Source of the DNA: Clostridium puniceum
GTDB taxonomy: Bacteria > Bacillota > Clostridia > Clostridiales > Clostridiaceae
Length of the DNA stretch: 43,573 bases
Direction: 5' to 3'
Assembly (NCBI RefSeq): GCF_002006345.1
Contig: NZ_LZZM01000191.1
Coordinates: 1 to 43,573, forward strand
Of this stretch, positions 11,102-21,646 are shown piece by piece. Position 1 is the first letter of the stretch, and every line of letters begins with the position of its first letter. The translations under genes were made by a program, and so were the position numbers. The notes under the pieces are model-generated. The model worked only from the letters and a program-made list of their open reading frames with translations, ran no database searches and had not been told where the DNA came from.

Positions 11102-11321
11102 TTATATATCAACAGCTATATAATCATTAATCCGAATTAGATGTGTCATAAAATACAATTCCTCATTTTCATTCAAATTAACATTAAGTTCTTCTCTAAA
11201 ATAATTTTTTCTTGTGTCCCTCTGATTAATAATGACAAATAATCAGCTAAAGTAAAAAACACATTTGAATTAAAATCATAGTTCAATACAATTTTAACGT
11301 ATTCAATTATTGAAGTATTAA
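11102..11321 (-). pseudogene. remnant of a PRD-type (LicT/BglG) antiterminator
   Basis: No open gene exists here, but two overlapping minus-strand frames read as one PRD regulatory domain. The upstream part reads IIEYVKIVLNYDF then FFTLADYLSLLIRG, matching the start of PRD1 in LicT proteins (EIISYAKLQLG then VSLTDHINFAIQ). The downstream part, in another frame, reads REELNVNLNENEELYFMTHL, matching the PRD end (LPEDEIAFITLHF). About 20 residues between them are missing, and the conserved His of the LTDH motif is Tyr. The N-terminal RNA-binding domain and PRD2 are absent. It begins directly after the nitroreductase stop codon. Compare the intact antiterminator at 16856-17686. Confidence 0.6.
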
Positions 11322-11906
11322 CTATTTTATAATTGTAGTAGAATGTTCTTTTCTAATTGACGGTTTTGGTTCATCTCCTCTTTTGTATCCAATAGCTGCT
11401 GAACCACATACAACGTGTTTTTCTGGTATCCCGAGATTAGTTAGTTCTCTTCTTATATGTGGTTCATTTCCAAACCAAGTTAATTGATTTATCCAACACG
11501 AACCTAGTCCAAGGGAATGCGATGCTAAAAAGATGTTTTGAATTGAAGCTGAACAATCGGCCACTGCATTGGGATATTTTCTATCATTTGATACTATTAT
11601 TAAGGTTGGGGCATTATAATAAAAATTATATTTATCTTTTTCAGAAGCTTTTTTACCTGATTTTATAGAACGATAGGTTTTTTGATCAACTATTACATTT
11701 CTATAAGATTCTTTAACAAGAGTATTAAGATCTTGAAGCTTTTCTTTGTTTTGTATAACAGTAAAATGCCAAGATTGTGAATCGCTACCGCTTGGTGCAT
11801 ACTTAGCAGCCTCAAGTATTAGATTCAAATCAGTATCAAAAATTTGATCTTCTTCATATAATCGTATACTTCTTCTTGTTAATATATTTATTAATACTTC
11901 ATTCAT
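11322..11906 (-). CDS. nitroreductase-family FMN oxidoreductase
   Basis: Predicted FMN-dependent NAD(P)H oxidoreductase, 194 residues. The N-terminal block has RRSIRLYEEDQI (flavin phosphate contacts) and AAKYAPSGSDSQSWHFTVI. The central ADCSASIQNIFLASHSLGLGSCWI and the C-terminal CGSAAIGYKRGDEPKP are also characteristic of the family. A ribosome binding site, GGAGGAAG, precedes the ATG. It has no partner gene in the same operon and sits between two gene remnants, so it may be a survivor of a rearranged stretch. The physiological electron acceptor cannot be told from sequence; quinones, nitroaromatics and enone substrates are all known in the family. Confidence 0.88.
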   Translation of the reverse strand: MNEVLINILTRRSIRLYEEDQIFDTDLNLILEAAKYAPSGSDSQSWHFTVIQNKEKLQDLNTLVKESYRNVIVDQKTYRSIKSGKKASEKDKYNFYYNAPTLIIVSNDRKYPNAVADCSASIQNIFLASHSLGLGSCWINQLTWFGNEPHIRRELTNLGIPEKHVVCGSAAIGYKRGDEPKPSIRKEHSTTIIK

Positions 11907-12001
11907 TTCTCTTCCTCCATTATAAAGTGTAATATTACTAAGTTTGCCATGTTCTATAAATGAAAATTTCTCAGCTTATGAAGATTACTTTGGCAGCATT
12001 C

Positions 12002-12236
12002 TTAAAAAGAATATTCTTGTGTATCTGCCAGAAATACGATTCCACCTTTCTTTCTTGCAATTGTTAGTATCTCACTAACTATCAAGCTGTGTTCTAACAT
12101 TTGATAGCATTTTTTTAGATTATTATTTTTAATCATATCCTCAAATTCATTCAATTCATTAATCATACGATGGTCATAATTATTTTCATTTAATACCTAA
12201 TTTTACATCTTTACCTCCCGAAGAAACAACGTCCAT
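12002..12236 (-). pseudogene. C-terminal remnant of a Gfo/Idh/MocA-type oxidoreductase
   Basis: The 336-base gap holds the broken tail of a sugar-dehydrogenase-like protein. One frame begins MDVVSSGGKDVKLGIK and stops. After a shift the next frame reads NENNYDHRMINELNEFEDMI and continues to SLIVSEILTIARKKGGIVF. The ending (a helix with HSLIVSEILTIARK and then GIVF) is typical of Firmicutes Gfo/Idh/MocA proteins. The Rossmann NAD-binding half is missing entirely. Recognition rests on family memory of this C-terminus and should be checked by a translated search. Confidence 0.55.
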
Positions 12237-12242
12237 TAATCT

Positions 12243-13079
12243 CTAATCTTCTATAAAATTTTCAATGACCTCTGCCACAGCATTATTGTTATTGTCCCTT
12301 TTAGTTACATAATCAGCTGCCTGCTTTAGACTCTCCTTAGCATTCTTTACAGCCACTCCAACTCCTGCCATTTTAATCATTTCTAAGTCGTTTTTATCAT
12401 TACCTATTGCTATACAATCCCCAAGAGTATATCCATAGTGCTTGGCCAAAATTTCAAGTGAAGTTCCTTTATTGGCACCTTTATGTGATATTTCCATACC
12501 CGCTATACCTGCACCTACTATTTCTATCTCATTAAACTTTTTAAGTTTTTTTCTTACTTCTTGAAGTAAATCTAATGAATTATTTTCGTATATCGAAATT
12601 TTCAAAACCTTTATATGATTTTCTTCAATATACTTTATGGAATCTTTTATTATACAAAATTGAACTCCTTCTTCTCTTGGAAGTCTATCATTTATTGTCT
12701 TGAAAAAATTTATTGTCTCAGTTTTTACTTCTTCAATGTATACATTTACATTGTTTAGAAAAGAGTATAATATATCTTCAAAGTCTTCTTTTAACATAGA
12801 TATTATTTCCAATACAATATCTTTTTCCAATGGCTGTGAATAGATTTCTTTGTGATTATCATCTAAAATTATACTTCCATTACCTGCAATTATTGGTTGA
12901 TGCTCAGGAATATACTTCTTTAACATTTTTAAGCTAGTAGGAATTCTTGCAGAACATATTACCAATTTGATGCCCTTGTCTGCGGCCTTTTTAATAGCAG
13001 ATAGATTTCCTTCTGTAACATTATGTTTATCATTCAAAAATGTACCATCTATATCGATTGCAATCAGTTTATATTTCAT
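12243..13079 (-). CDS. Cof-type HAD-superfamily phosphatase
   Basis: Cytoplasmic HAD hydrolase of the Cof/YidA group (type IIB cap), 278 residues. The start is ATG at 13079, giving MKYKLIAIDIDGTFLND with the nucleophile Asp9 and Asp11 at the N-terminus. The longer frame to 13151 is rejected because it reads back through an intergenic hairpin. Motif II lies in LVICSARIP, motif III around Lys in ISHKGANKG, and motif IV is GNDKNDLEMI. It follows the bglA gene by 85 bases on the same strand and may be the last gene of the beta-glucoside operon, dephosphorylating sugar phosphates. An inverted repeat sits between the two genes. The substrate is unknown. Confidence 0.88.
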   Translation of the reverse strand: MKYKLIAIDIDGTFLNDKHNVTEGNLSAIKKAADKGIKLVICSARIPTSLKMLKKYIPEHQPIIAGNGSIILDDNHKEIYSQPLEKDIVLEIISMLKEDFEDILYSFLNNVNVYIEEVKTETINFFKTINDRLPREEGVQFCIIKDSIKYIEENHIKVLKISIYENNSLDLLQEVRKKLKKFNEIEIVGAGIAGMEISHKGANKGTSLEILAKHYGYTLGDCIAIGNDKNDLEMIKMAGVGVAVKNAKESLKQAADYVTKRDNNNNAVAEVIENFIED

Positions 13080-13114
13080 ATTTAATCCCCATCCTTCAAA
13101 ATAGAGGACAAATG

Positions 13115-13155
13115 GACATTGCTTCCGTCCCAGAAAAAGGGACAGAAACAATGTC
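13115..13155. repeat. REP-like imperfect hairpin between bglA and the HAD gene
   Basis: GACATTGCTTCCGTCCC (13115-13131) and GGGACAGAAACAATGTC (13139-13155) are complementary over 17 positions except two, with a 7-base loop. In minus-strand RNA the two exceptions become G-U pairs. Outer bases (AGAGGACA before, TGTCTCT after) extend the symmetry. There is no U-run, so it looks more like a palindromic repeat unit or an mRNA-processing hairpin than a terminator. Confidence 0.6.
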
Positions 13156-13164
13156 GACCTGTCT

Positions 13165-16508
<3,344 letters not shown>

Positions 16509-16541
16509 TTCCATCATCCTCCATATTATTTAATTTAGCAA

Positions 16542-16597
16542 ACAAGGCAAGACCTAAGTTAAAACTTTAATTAAGTTTAACTTAGGTCTTGCCTTGT
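16542..16597 (-). terminator. leader terminator 1 of bglP (proximal)
   Basis: A perfect 19-bp inverted repeat (16542-16560 with 16579-16597), extended by further A-T pairs, lies 34 bases upstream of the bglP start. Its upstream arm in the transcript contains GGCAAGACC, the 3' half of the overlapping RAT, so antiterminator and terminator folds exclude each other. The U-run after the stem is short (UUUGCU), so this may be a weak terminator or may depend on the long stem. Confidence 0.8.
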
Positions 16598-16616
16598 GAA
16601 TTCCAAGTAACAATCC
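16585..16616 (-). promoter_or_regulatory. ribonucleic antiterminator (RAT) 1 for LicT
   Basis: In the minus-strand transcript the element starts GGATTGTTACT and ends GGCAAGACC, 32 bases in all. This is the LicT/BglG/SacY binding-site pattern (GGATTGTTACT...GGCAAAACC), with G for A at one position near the end and a slightly longer apical part. It overlaps the 5' arm of the proximal terminator, as expected for antitermination. Confidence 0.88.
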
Positions 16617-16766
16617 TAAACGCTAATTCTTATATATGTCACAATAAAATTTTTACATTTAAATAATTATCATATAATTATATTTGCTAAAATTTAACTT
16701 TAACATTGTTAATGCAACAATATCTATTTATAGTAATCCCTTTTGTTTCATTAAATCAAAAACAAC

Positions 16767-16807
16767 AAAAAAACCCTAGTTAAAACTTCCAACGAGTTTA
16801 ACTCAGG
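16767..16807 (-). terminator. leader terminator 2 (distal, after licT)
   Basis: In the minus-strand transcript CCTGAGTTAAAC pairs with GTTTTAACTAGG, with small bulges, and is followed by seven U residues (16767-16773). It is a standard intrinsic terminator just after licT. Its 5' arm overlaps the last bases of RAT 2. Confidence 0.8.
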
Positions 16808-16836
16808 TCTTGCCTTATAAATTTAAGTAACAATCC
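16806..16836 (-). promoter_or_regulatory. ribonucleic antiterminator (RAT) 2 for LicT
   Basis: A second RAT, 31 bases long in the transcript, again GGATTGTTACT...GGCAAGACC, only 19 bases after the licT stop codon. The block from RAT to terminator is a diverged duplicate of the RAT 1 block, about 220 bases apart. The spacer between the two (16617-16766) holds a possible internal promoter, TGTTAA-17-TATAAT on the minus strand. Confidence 0.87.
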
Positions 16837-16855
16837 TAAACATTAAATTCCAATA

Positions 16856-17686
16856 TTAATTTGTAATTTTTTCAATATGTATTGTCAAATATAACATCTC
16901 ATCTTGAGATAATTCATATTTATAATTATTATAAATAAATTTATATATTTTTTCAACACATGTAAATGAACTTGAATATTTTTCTTTTACAACATTAAAT
17001 AATTGATTTTCTCCACGAGTTTCACTTTGAGTCTCACTTAACATTCTTTGAGCAAAAAACTTTAAATGAGTCAACAATCTAAAATAAGTAAGAGAATCTT
17101 CATCAAATTCAATTTTGTAAAAGCGTCTTATTATTGTTAAAAGCTCATTAACTACTTTAGTAATTTGCATCGTATTATTCATATCGCCATTAAGTTCTGC
17201 ATTAACAAAATGTAATGTAATAAATGCTATTTCATCTTCTGGCAAAACAACATCAAATTCTTCATTGATCATTTGAACCACTTCACTTGCTACTTTAAAT
17301 TCCTCTTTATATAAGTGCTTAGTTTCAAACAATAATTTATTGGAAATGACTACTCCGTCTCTAAAACGTTGAATTAAAAAATATATATGATCCGTCAGAG
17401 AAATATATAACTCATCAGCTAATTCTTTCCCTAATTTCAACTTGGAATAATTAATTATTTTCTCAGTAAGTTCCATGTAGTCAATTGGTATACTTTCAAT
17501 TAAATTCTTAAATTTGTTTGTCATATTCTGAACATCCTGAGTAAATATCCGTTCTATCTTAGACTCTTCTATAGTGTCGCCACGCTTTTTATTAAAAGCT
17601 ATTCCACTTCCCATAACTATGATATCATAATTATTTTCATCTAATGATATAACAACATTATTATTTAACACTCTAACAATCTTCAT
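16856..17686 (-). CDS. licT: LicT/BglG-family transcriptional antiterminator
   Basis: RNA-binding antiterminator of 276 residues that stabilises RAT hairpins so that transcription continues into bglP-bglA. The N-terminal CAT RNA-binding domain (1-55) starts MKIVRVLNNNVVISLDENN and includes FNKKRGDTIEESKIERIF. PRD1 has its phosphorylatable His in SLTDHIYFLIQ and ITLHFVNAEL. PRD2 has them in LTHLKFFAQR and LTIHIEKI. These sites are controlled by PTS phosphorylation in known members. Residue 27 is Ser (MGSGIAF) where B. subtilis LicT has Arg in MGRGLAF. The gene is first in the operon, with a cre/-10 region upstream and two RAT/terminators downstream. Full length, no lesions. Confidence 0.93.
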   Translation of the reverse strand: MKIVRVLNNNVVISLDENNYDIIVMGSGIAFNKKRGDTIEESKIERIFTQDVQNMTNKFKNLIESIPIDYMELTEKIINYSKLKLGKELADELYISLTDHIYFLIQRFRDGVVISNKLLFETKHLYKEEFKVASEVVQMINEEFDVVLPEDEIAFITLHFVNAELNGDMNNTMQITKVVNELLTIIRRFYKIEFDEDSLTYFRLLTHLKFFAQRMLSETQSETRGENQLFNVVKEKYSSSFTCVEKIYKFIYNNYKYELSQDEMLYLTIHIEKITN

Positions 17687-17776
17687 ATATCACCTCTCAT
17701 TTAAATTAAAAGGTAGAAAATAGAATTTATTTACTTTTAGTATTTTAGGTTGGAACCATCCTTGTCATTTTTTTGT

Positions 17777-17792
17777 ATTATAATCGATTACA
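17777..17792 (-). promoter_or_regulatory. licT -10 box overlapped by a cre site
   Basis: Minus-strand TGTAATCGATTATA (17779-17792) matches the cre consensus TGWAANCGNTNWCA at 13 of 14 positions and overlaps a TATAAT (17777-17782). The -35 is poor. CcpA binding here would repress the bgl operon when glucose is present. It lies about 95 bases upstream of the licT start. Confidence 0.6.
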
Positions 17793-17910
17793 GTTATATA
17801 ATACCATTTAAAATTCTATTTGTAAAGTATAATTTGCAAGCAGACCACTTCATTTTTCATAGTAACTACAAATTAAGTACTTTTTCACGTTAATTACAAT
17901 AAACTTAAAT

Positions 17911-17976
17911 ACCCACGAAAATCCAATATGATTTTCGTGGGTTTCATGATGGAGGCGAAGCGTACATTGCCTCCAT
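17911..17976. terminator. two adjacent stem-loops downstream of the phosphatase promoter side
   Basis: The 435-base gap between licT and the histidine phosphatase holds two perfect hairpins. ACCCACGAAAATC/GATTTTCGTGGGT (17911-17942) is a 13-bp stem. ATGGAGGC/GCCTCCAT (17949-17976) is an 8-bp stem followed by TTTTA on the + strand. They could insulate the bgl operon from its neighbour, but no gene on the + strand ends here. No gene is seen in the rest of the gap. Confidence 0.45.
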
Positions 17977-18121
17977 TTTACTATCCCAATTTTAGTAAAA
18001 ACTCATTTACTTATGATATAATTCACCATATCAGTAGAAAATGTTATAGTTTGGGATATCTCCCTTACTAGAAAAAGAAAAAATATCTTAATTCTAAATA
18101 ATGCAATACTTTTTAAATATA

Positions 18122-18694
18122 TTAACCATTGAAATTATGATTTATAATTTCAATTAATTTAAATTCTTTGTTTTCATATTCAAACTTTAAAATACAACAA
18201 TTCCCAATTCGTTCTTTTTGGTCAACAGAACTTGTATGTTCCCAATACCTCATAAATTGTCTACAAGCTGCTCCATGAGAAACAATTAAAACAATTTCAT
18301 TATCTTCTTCCATTATCTTTTCACAAGTATTGGCAATTCTTTTTTGAAATTCTTTTTCTTCTTCTCCGCCAAAATTAGCAAAAAAATTACCATAAGGAAG
18401 TGATGGATTTAAGTCTTCACTTTCACCTTCAAAAGTTCCAAAATTCCATTCCTTTAGACCTTTTAATCTTGTATAAGACATATCAGTTATAATCTCTAAA
18501 GTGTCACATGCTCTTTCGGATGTTGAACTATAGGCATGATCAAAGGTAATATTGTGCTTTTTAAAATAATTTGAAGCAGTCTCTGCTTGTTTTATTCCTA
18601 ATTCTGTAAGTGGTGCATCACACCAACCTTGAACTTTCCTTCTGACATTAAATAATGTTTGTCCATGTCTCATTAGATATAATGTCTTTTTCAT
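18122..18694 (-). CDS. histidine phosphatase family protein (phosphoglycerate mutase-like)
   Basis: Cytoplasmic phosphatase of the branch-1 histidine phosphatase superfamily, 190 residues. The catalytic RHG motif is in LYLMRHGQTLFN near the N-terminus, with WCDAPLTELG following. The second catalytic His is in LIVSHGAACRQFM near residue 145, and the acid Glu lies in LKEWNFGTFEGE. These are the normal residues for a phosphomonoesterase; the similarity to cofactor-dependent mutases is general and does not fix a substrate. A ribosome binding site, AGGAGG, precedes the ATG. It is monocistronic with gene-free DNA on both sides. Confidence 0.88.
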   Translation of the reverse strand: MKKTLYLMRHGQTLFNVRRKVQGWCDAPLTELGIKQAETASNYFKKHNITFDHAYSSTSERACDTLEIITDMSYTRLKGLKEWNFGTFEGESEDLNPSLPYGNFFANFGGEEEKEFQKRIANTCEKIMEEDNEIVLIVSHGAACRQFMRYWEHTSSVDQKERIGNCCILKFEYENKEFKLIEIINHNFNG

Positions 18695-19280
18695 TTCTAT
18701 TCCTCCTTATTGTACAATAACTTATAGTATTATCATAAACCTTGGAGTATACTTCATGGCAATACTTTTCTTAAACTTTTATAAATTTATTTTATAAAAA
18801 TATCTCATTATTCAATTTTAAGAGATTAAATTTATATTTGCTATTTTAAAAAAATCCATAAATAAATATGTGTTTTTCTTGAATGTTGCTGCTTATGAAA
18901 CACCTTAGGCTTTCTGTTATTCTCTAATATAAATAGTCTTTTGCCATATCTAAAATTTTTATATGGCCCTATCTTTGCCTACCTCCACATATTTCATCTT
19001 GTCACTTATGACTAATCATAACTTATATCTATATTTAGAACTTTTTTTATTTAATTATACTATAAACTTTATCATTTTAACTTTATTTGGACTATATTCA
19101 CCTCTTTATTTTAATTTTTCTCTTTTAATCATAAATAAGCTAAAGAAGATACTTCCTAAACAAGTAGCTTACTCTCACTAAATTCACTAACTACTTTGTG
19201 ACAGCCGTCTAATTTAATGACTTCCACTTAAACTTTTTATCCTCTATATAATTTACCTTTAGTTTATCAAATTCTAATAG
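18695..19280. other. gene-poor stretch before the chemoreceptor gene end
   Basis: About 590 AT-rich bases with no supported gene. A 72-codon + strand frame at 18963-19181 is a hydrophobic, low-complexity translation without a ribosome binding site. Just downstream of the chemoreceptor (minus strand, about 19220-19275) short frames such as FDKLKVNYIEDKKFKWKSLN end quickly and may be debris. No strong terminator hairpin was found. Confidence 0.4.
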
Positions 19281-21251
19281 TTATATTTTAAATCCATCTG
19301 TATATCCCTTTAGTTCTTCTGCTAAAGTATTTAATTTTTCACTTTCTCCAACAATACTTTGACTATGAGAAGTTTGTTCTTCTGTAGATGCTGTTACCTC
19401 TTCAGTGCTTGCAGCTGTTTCTTCAGATACAGCTAATATTCTTTCCATATCTTGTACTATACTGTCTCCAGCATTTTTCATTCCTATTGTCTTACTTGAA
19501 ATCGCCTTAACTTCTATTCCCATCTTATTAACAGTTTCCAATATTTCTTTAAAAACCTTAGATGTATTTTCTACAGATTGATTTTGTTTACTAATAGCAT
19601 TTGTTGCATTATTTACACTCTCTACCGCCTCACCTGTAGTACTTTGAATATTCTTAATAATACTTTGGATTTTAGAAATAGAGTCTTTCGATTCTTCCGC
19701 AAGCTGGCCAACTTCACTGGCTACAACAGCAAATCCCTTACCAGCCTCTCCAGCTCTTGCTGCTTCTATTGATGCATTTAATGCCAATAAATTAGTTTGC
19801 TCTGCAACACTTTCAATAACTTCTACAATTTGTCCAATTTCAACAGCCTTTTCTTTTAATGCAAAAACTATTCCTGATACTTGTTCCACTGCATTGGTGC
19901 TTTCTTGCATTTTTATATTTTGTTCATTTACTATTTGTACACCATTTTCAACTAATTTTTCAGCATTACTTGACGAATCAAGTGAACTTTTACTATTAAT
20001 TGAAATTTCATCAATAGATTCAACTATTTTATTAATTGATCCAAATGTATTTTCAACACTTTTCGCTTGTTCATCACTACCTAATGCCAGCTGACTAGTT
20101 GCTTCTGCAATTTGACCTGCCACAATTTCTGCCTGCTTAGATGAATCTAAAACATCTCTAGAAGATTTCGTAACTTCATTAGATGCATCTATAATTTTTC
20201 CAACCAATTCCTTCAGGGAATCTCTCATGTCTATAAAGGACGCTGCTACATCTCCTATTTCATCTTTAGTATTAACTTTAAACTCATGAGTAAGGTTTCC
20301 TTCTGATAATTCTTTAGCTGCATCTTTTAAAGTTAATAAAGGTTTTATCATACTTCTAGATACTATTACTCCAATTATAATACTAATAGCTAAAATACTT
20401 AACGCTATACCTATTGCTTTCATTTGTGCCTTTGAAACACTAGAAAAAGCATCCTCATAACCTTGTCTAACTACTACAGCCCAACCTGTATTTGAAACCC
20501 TTGTATAACTTCCAAATGTTTTTTGTCCCTTATACTCATAAATTTCTGCCCCTGCTTGACCATTTATAGCTTTTTCAACTATACTTACCTCTAAGACATT
20601 TGTTCTTTCAGCAGCCATTTTTTCATCTGGATGAGCTAAAATTTGTCCCTTTGAATCAGTTATATAAGCATATCCAGTTTCACCCATTTTAATCTTATTT
20701 CTCATATCTTCTATAACTGATAAATCCAATGTACCAGCTACAATTCCTATAAATTCACCTTGTTCACTAAAAATTGGATTTGCAATAACTACTGCTGGCT
20801 TTCCAGTAGTTTTTGAAATTAATACATCACTAATACATGTTTTTTTTGTTGAAATTACAGCTTTAATATAATCTCGATCAGAATTATCAGCAAGTTCACC
20901 ATTATCTGATCTAGCAACTTGTTGCCCCTTAGCATCTGTAACAAATAATATAGCAAATTGTTTATTTTCTTCATTTATTTTTTTTAACAGACTTTTTTGA
21001 TCCTCACTATTATATAGGTTTAGATCCTTAGTAACACTTATACTCTTCAATACAGATACATTATTATTAATAAAACCTTCTATTTCTTGACTCAAGCTTA
21101 AAGATAATTCCTTTGTTGTATAAGATAGATTATTACTAATTATCGAAGTTTGTTCTACTACACCCATAATTCCAATTACTGATACTGATAATAAAACTAG
21201 TGCTATAAGTAATGATGTTATTTTCGTACCCAATTTTAAATTTTTAAACAT
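19281..21251 (-). CDS. methyl-accepting chemotaxis protein with dCache sensor
   Basis: Transmembrane chemoreceptor of 656 residues. TM1 (about 10-32) is followed by an extracellular double-Cache domain (about 35-270) with [17 protein letters not shown] and [23 protein letters not shown]2 (about 278-300), a HAMP linker ([18 protein letters not shown]) and a long cytoplasmic signalling helix pair follow. The hairpin tip that binds CheA/CheW is the invariant [25 protein letters not shown] region. The Cache pocket shows DRDYI where amino-acid-binding dCache proteins usually have R-x-W-Y, so an amino-acid ligand is not supported. The C-terminus has no NWETF-type tether. Monocistronic. The ligand is unknown. 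Confidence 0.92.
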   Translation of the reverse strand: MFKNLKLGTKITSLLIALVLLSVSVIGIMGVVEQTSIISNNLSYTTKELSLSLSQEIEGFINNNVSVLKSISVTKDLNLYNSEDQKSLLKKINEENKQFAILFVTDAKGQQVARSDNGELADNSDRDYIKAVISTKKTCISDVLISKTTGKPAVVIANPIFSEQGEFIGIVAGTLDLSVIEDMRNKIKMGETGYAYITDSKGQILAHPDEKMAAERTNVLEVSIVEKAINGQAGAEIYEYKGQKTFGSYTRVSNTGWAVVVRQGYEDAFSSVSKAQMKAIGIALSILAISIIIGVIVSRSMIKPLLTLKDAAKELSEGNLTHEFKVNTKDEIGDVAASFIDMRDSLKELVGKIIDASNEVTKSSRDVLDSSKQAEIVAGQIAEATSQLALGSDEQAKSVENTFGSINKIVESIDEISINSKSSLDSSSNAEKLVENGVQIVNEQNIKMQESTNAVEQVSGIVFALKEKAVEIGQIVEVIESVAEQTNLLALNASIEAARAGEAGKGFAVVASEVGQLAEESKDSISKIQSIIKNIQSTTGEAVESVNNATNAISKQNQSVENTSKVFKEILETVNKMGIEVKAISSKTIGMKNAGDSIVQDMERILAVSEETAASTEEVTASTEEQTSHSQSIVGESEKLNTLAEELKGYTDGFKI

Positions 21252-21565
21252 TTCTTATTACCTCCATATTAATAATTTAATTCTAATTTTACGACTTTAA
21301 TATTTTAATTAAATCACTGTAGTAAATTTTTAAAGTTTAACTCCTCACACTTTTACATATAATAATTCCTTTATCTTTGTTAAATATTCTACATTATTTG
21401 ATATTCTCCTTCTTCTTATGTGTTAATCATGCATTAATATAAAAAAATGTAATAAAATAGTATTTCGGAAAACTTTTTAATTAAAGCGTATATTCGTACA
21501 TCAGTAATAAAATTTAAATCTAAAGTAAAATTCTTTACTTTTTTAATACAAAAACTTAGTATTAA
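21252..21565. other. leader region of the chemoreceptor gene
   Basis: AT-rich gap with the ribosome binding site GGAGG at the chemoreceptor end. It was scanned by eye for a cyclic-di-GMP-type or other leader RNA; nothing recognisable was found, and there are no genes. Confidence 0.4.
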
Positions 21566-21610
21566 AAGCAAAAAGCGCTATATCTGAATAATATACAGAT
21601 TAGCACTTTT
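21566..21610 (-). terminator. terminator of the metallophosphatase gene
   Basis: In minus-strand RNA AAAAGTGCTAATCTG pairs with CAGATATAGCGCTTTT with minor bulges, and is followed by UUGCUUUU. It lies about 40 bases past the stop codon at 21647. Confidence 0.7.
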
Positions 21611-21646
21611 CTTGACTTTATTTTATTAAATTTTATTTATTATTGA

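Noticed and set aside
18963..19181. 72-codon + strand hydrophobic frame
   Set aside because: AT-rich sequence gives Phe/Leu/Ile/Tyr-rich chance frames; no ribosome binding site and no family features.
21252..21646. Cyclic-di-GMP riboswitch upstream of the chemoreceptor
   Set aside because: None of the conserved riboswitch core or tetraloop features was seen in the leader.
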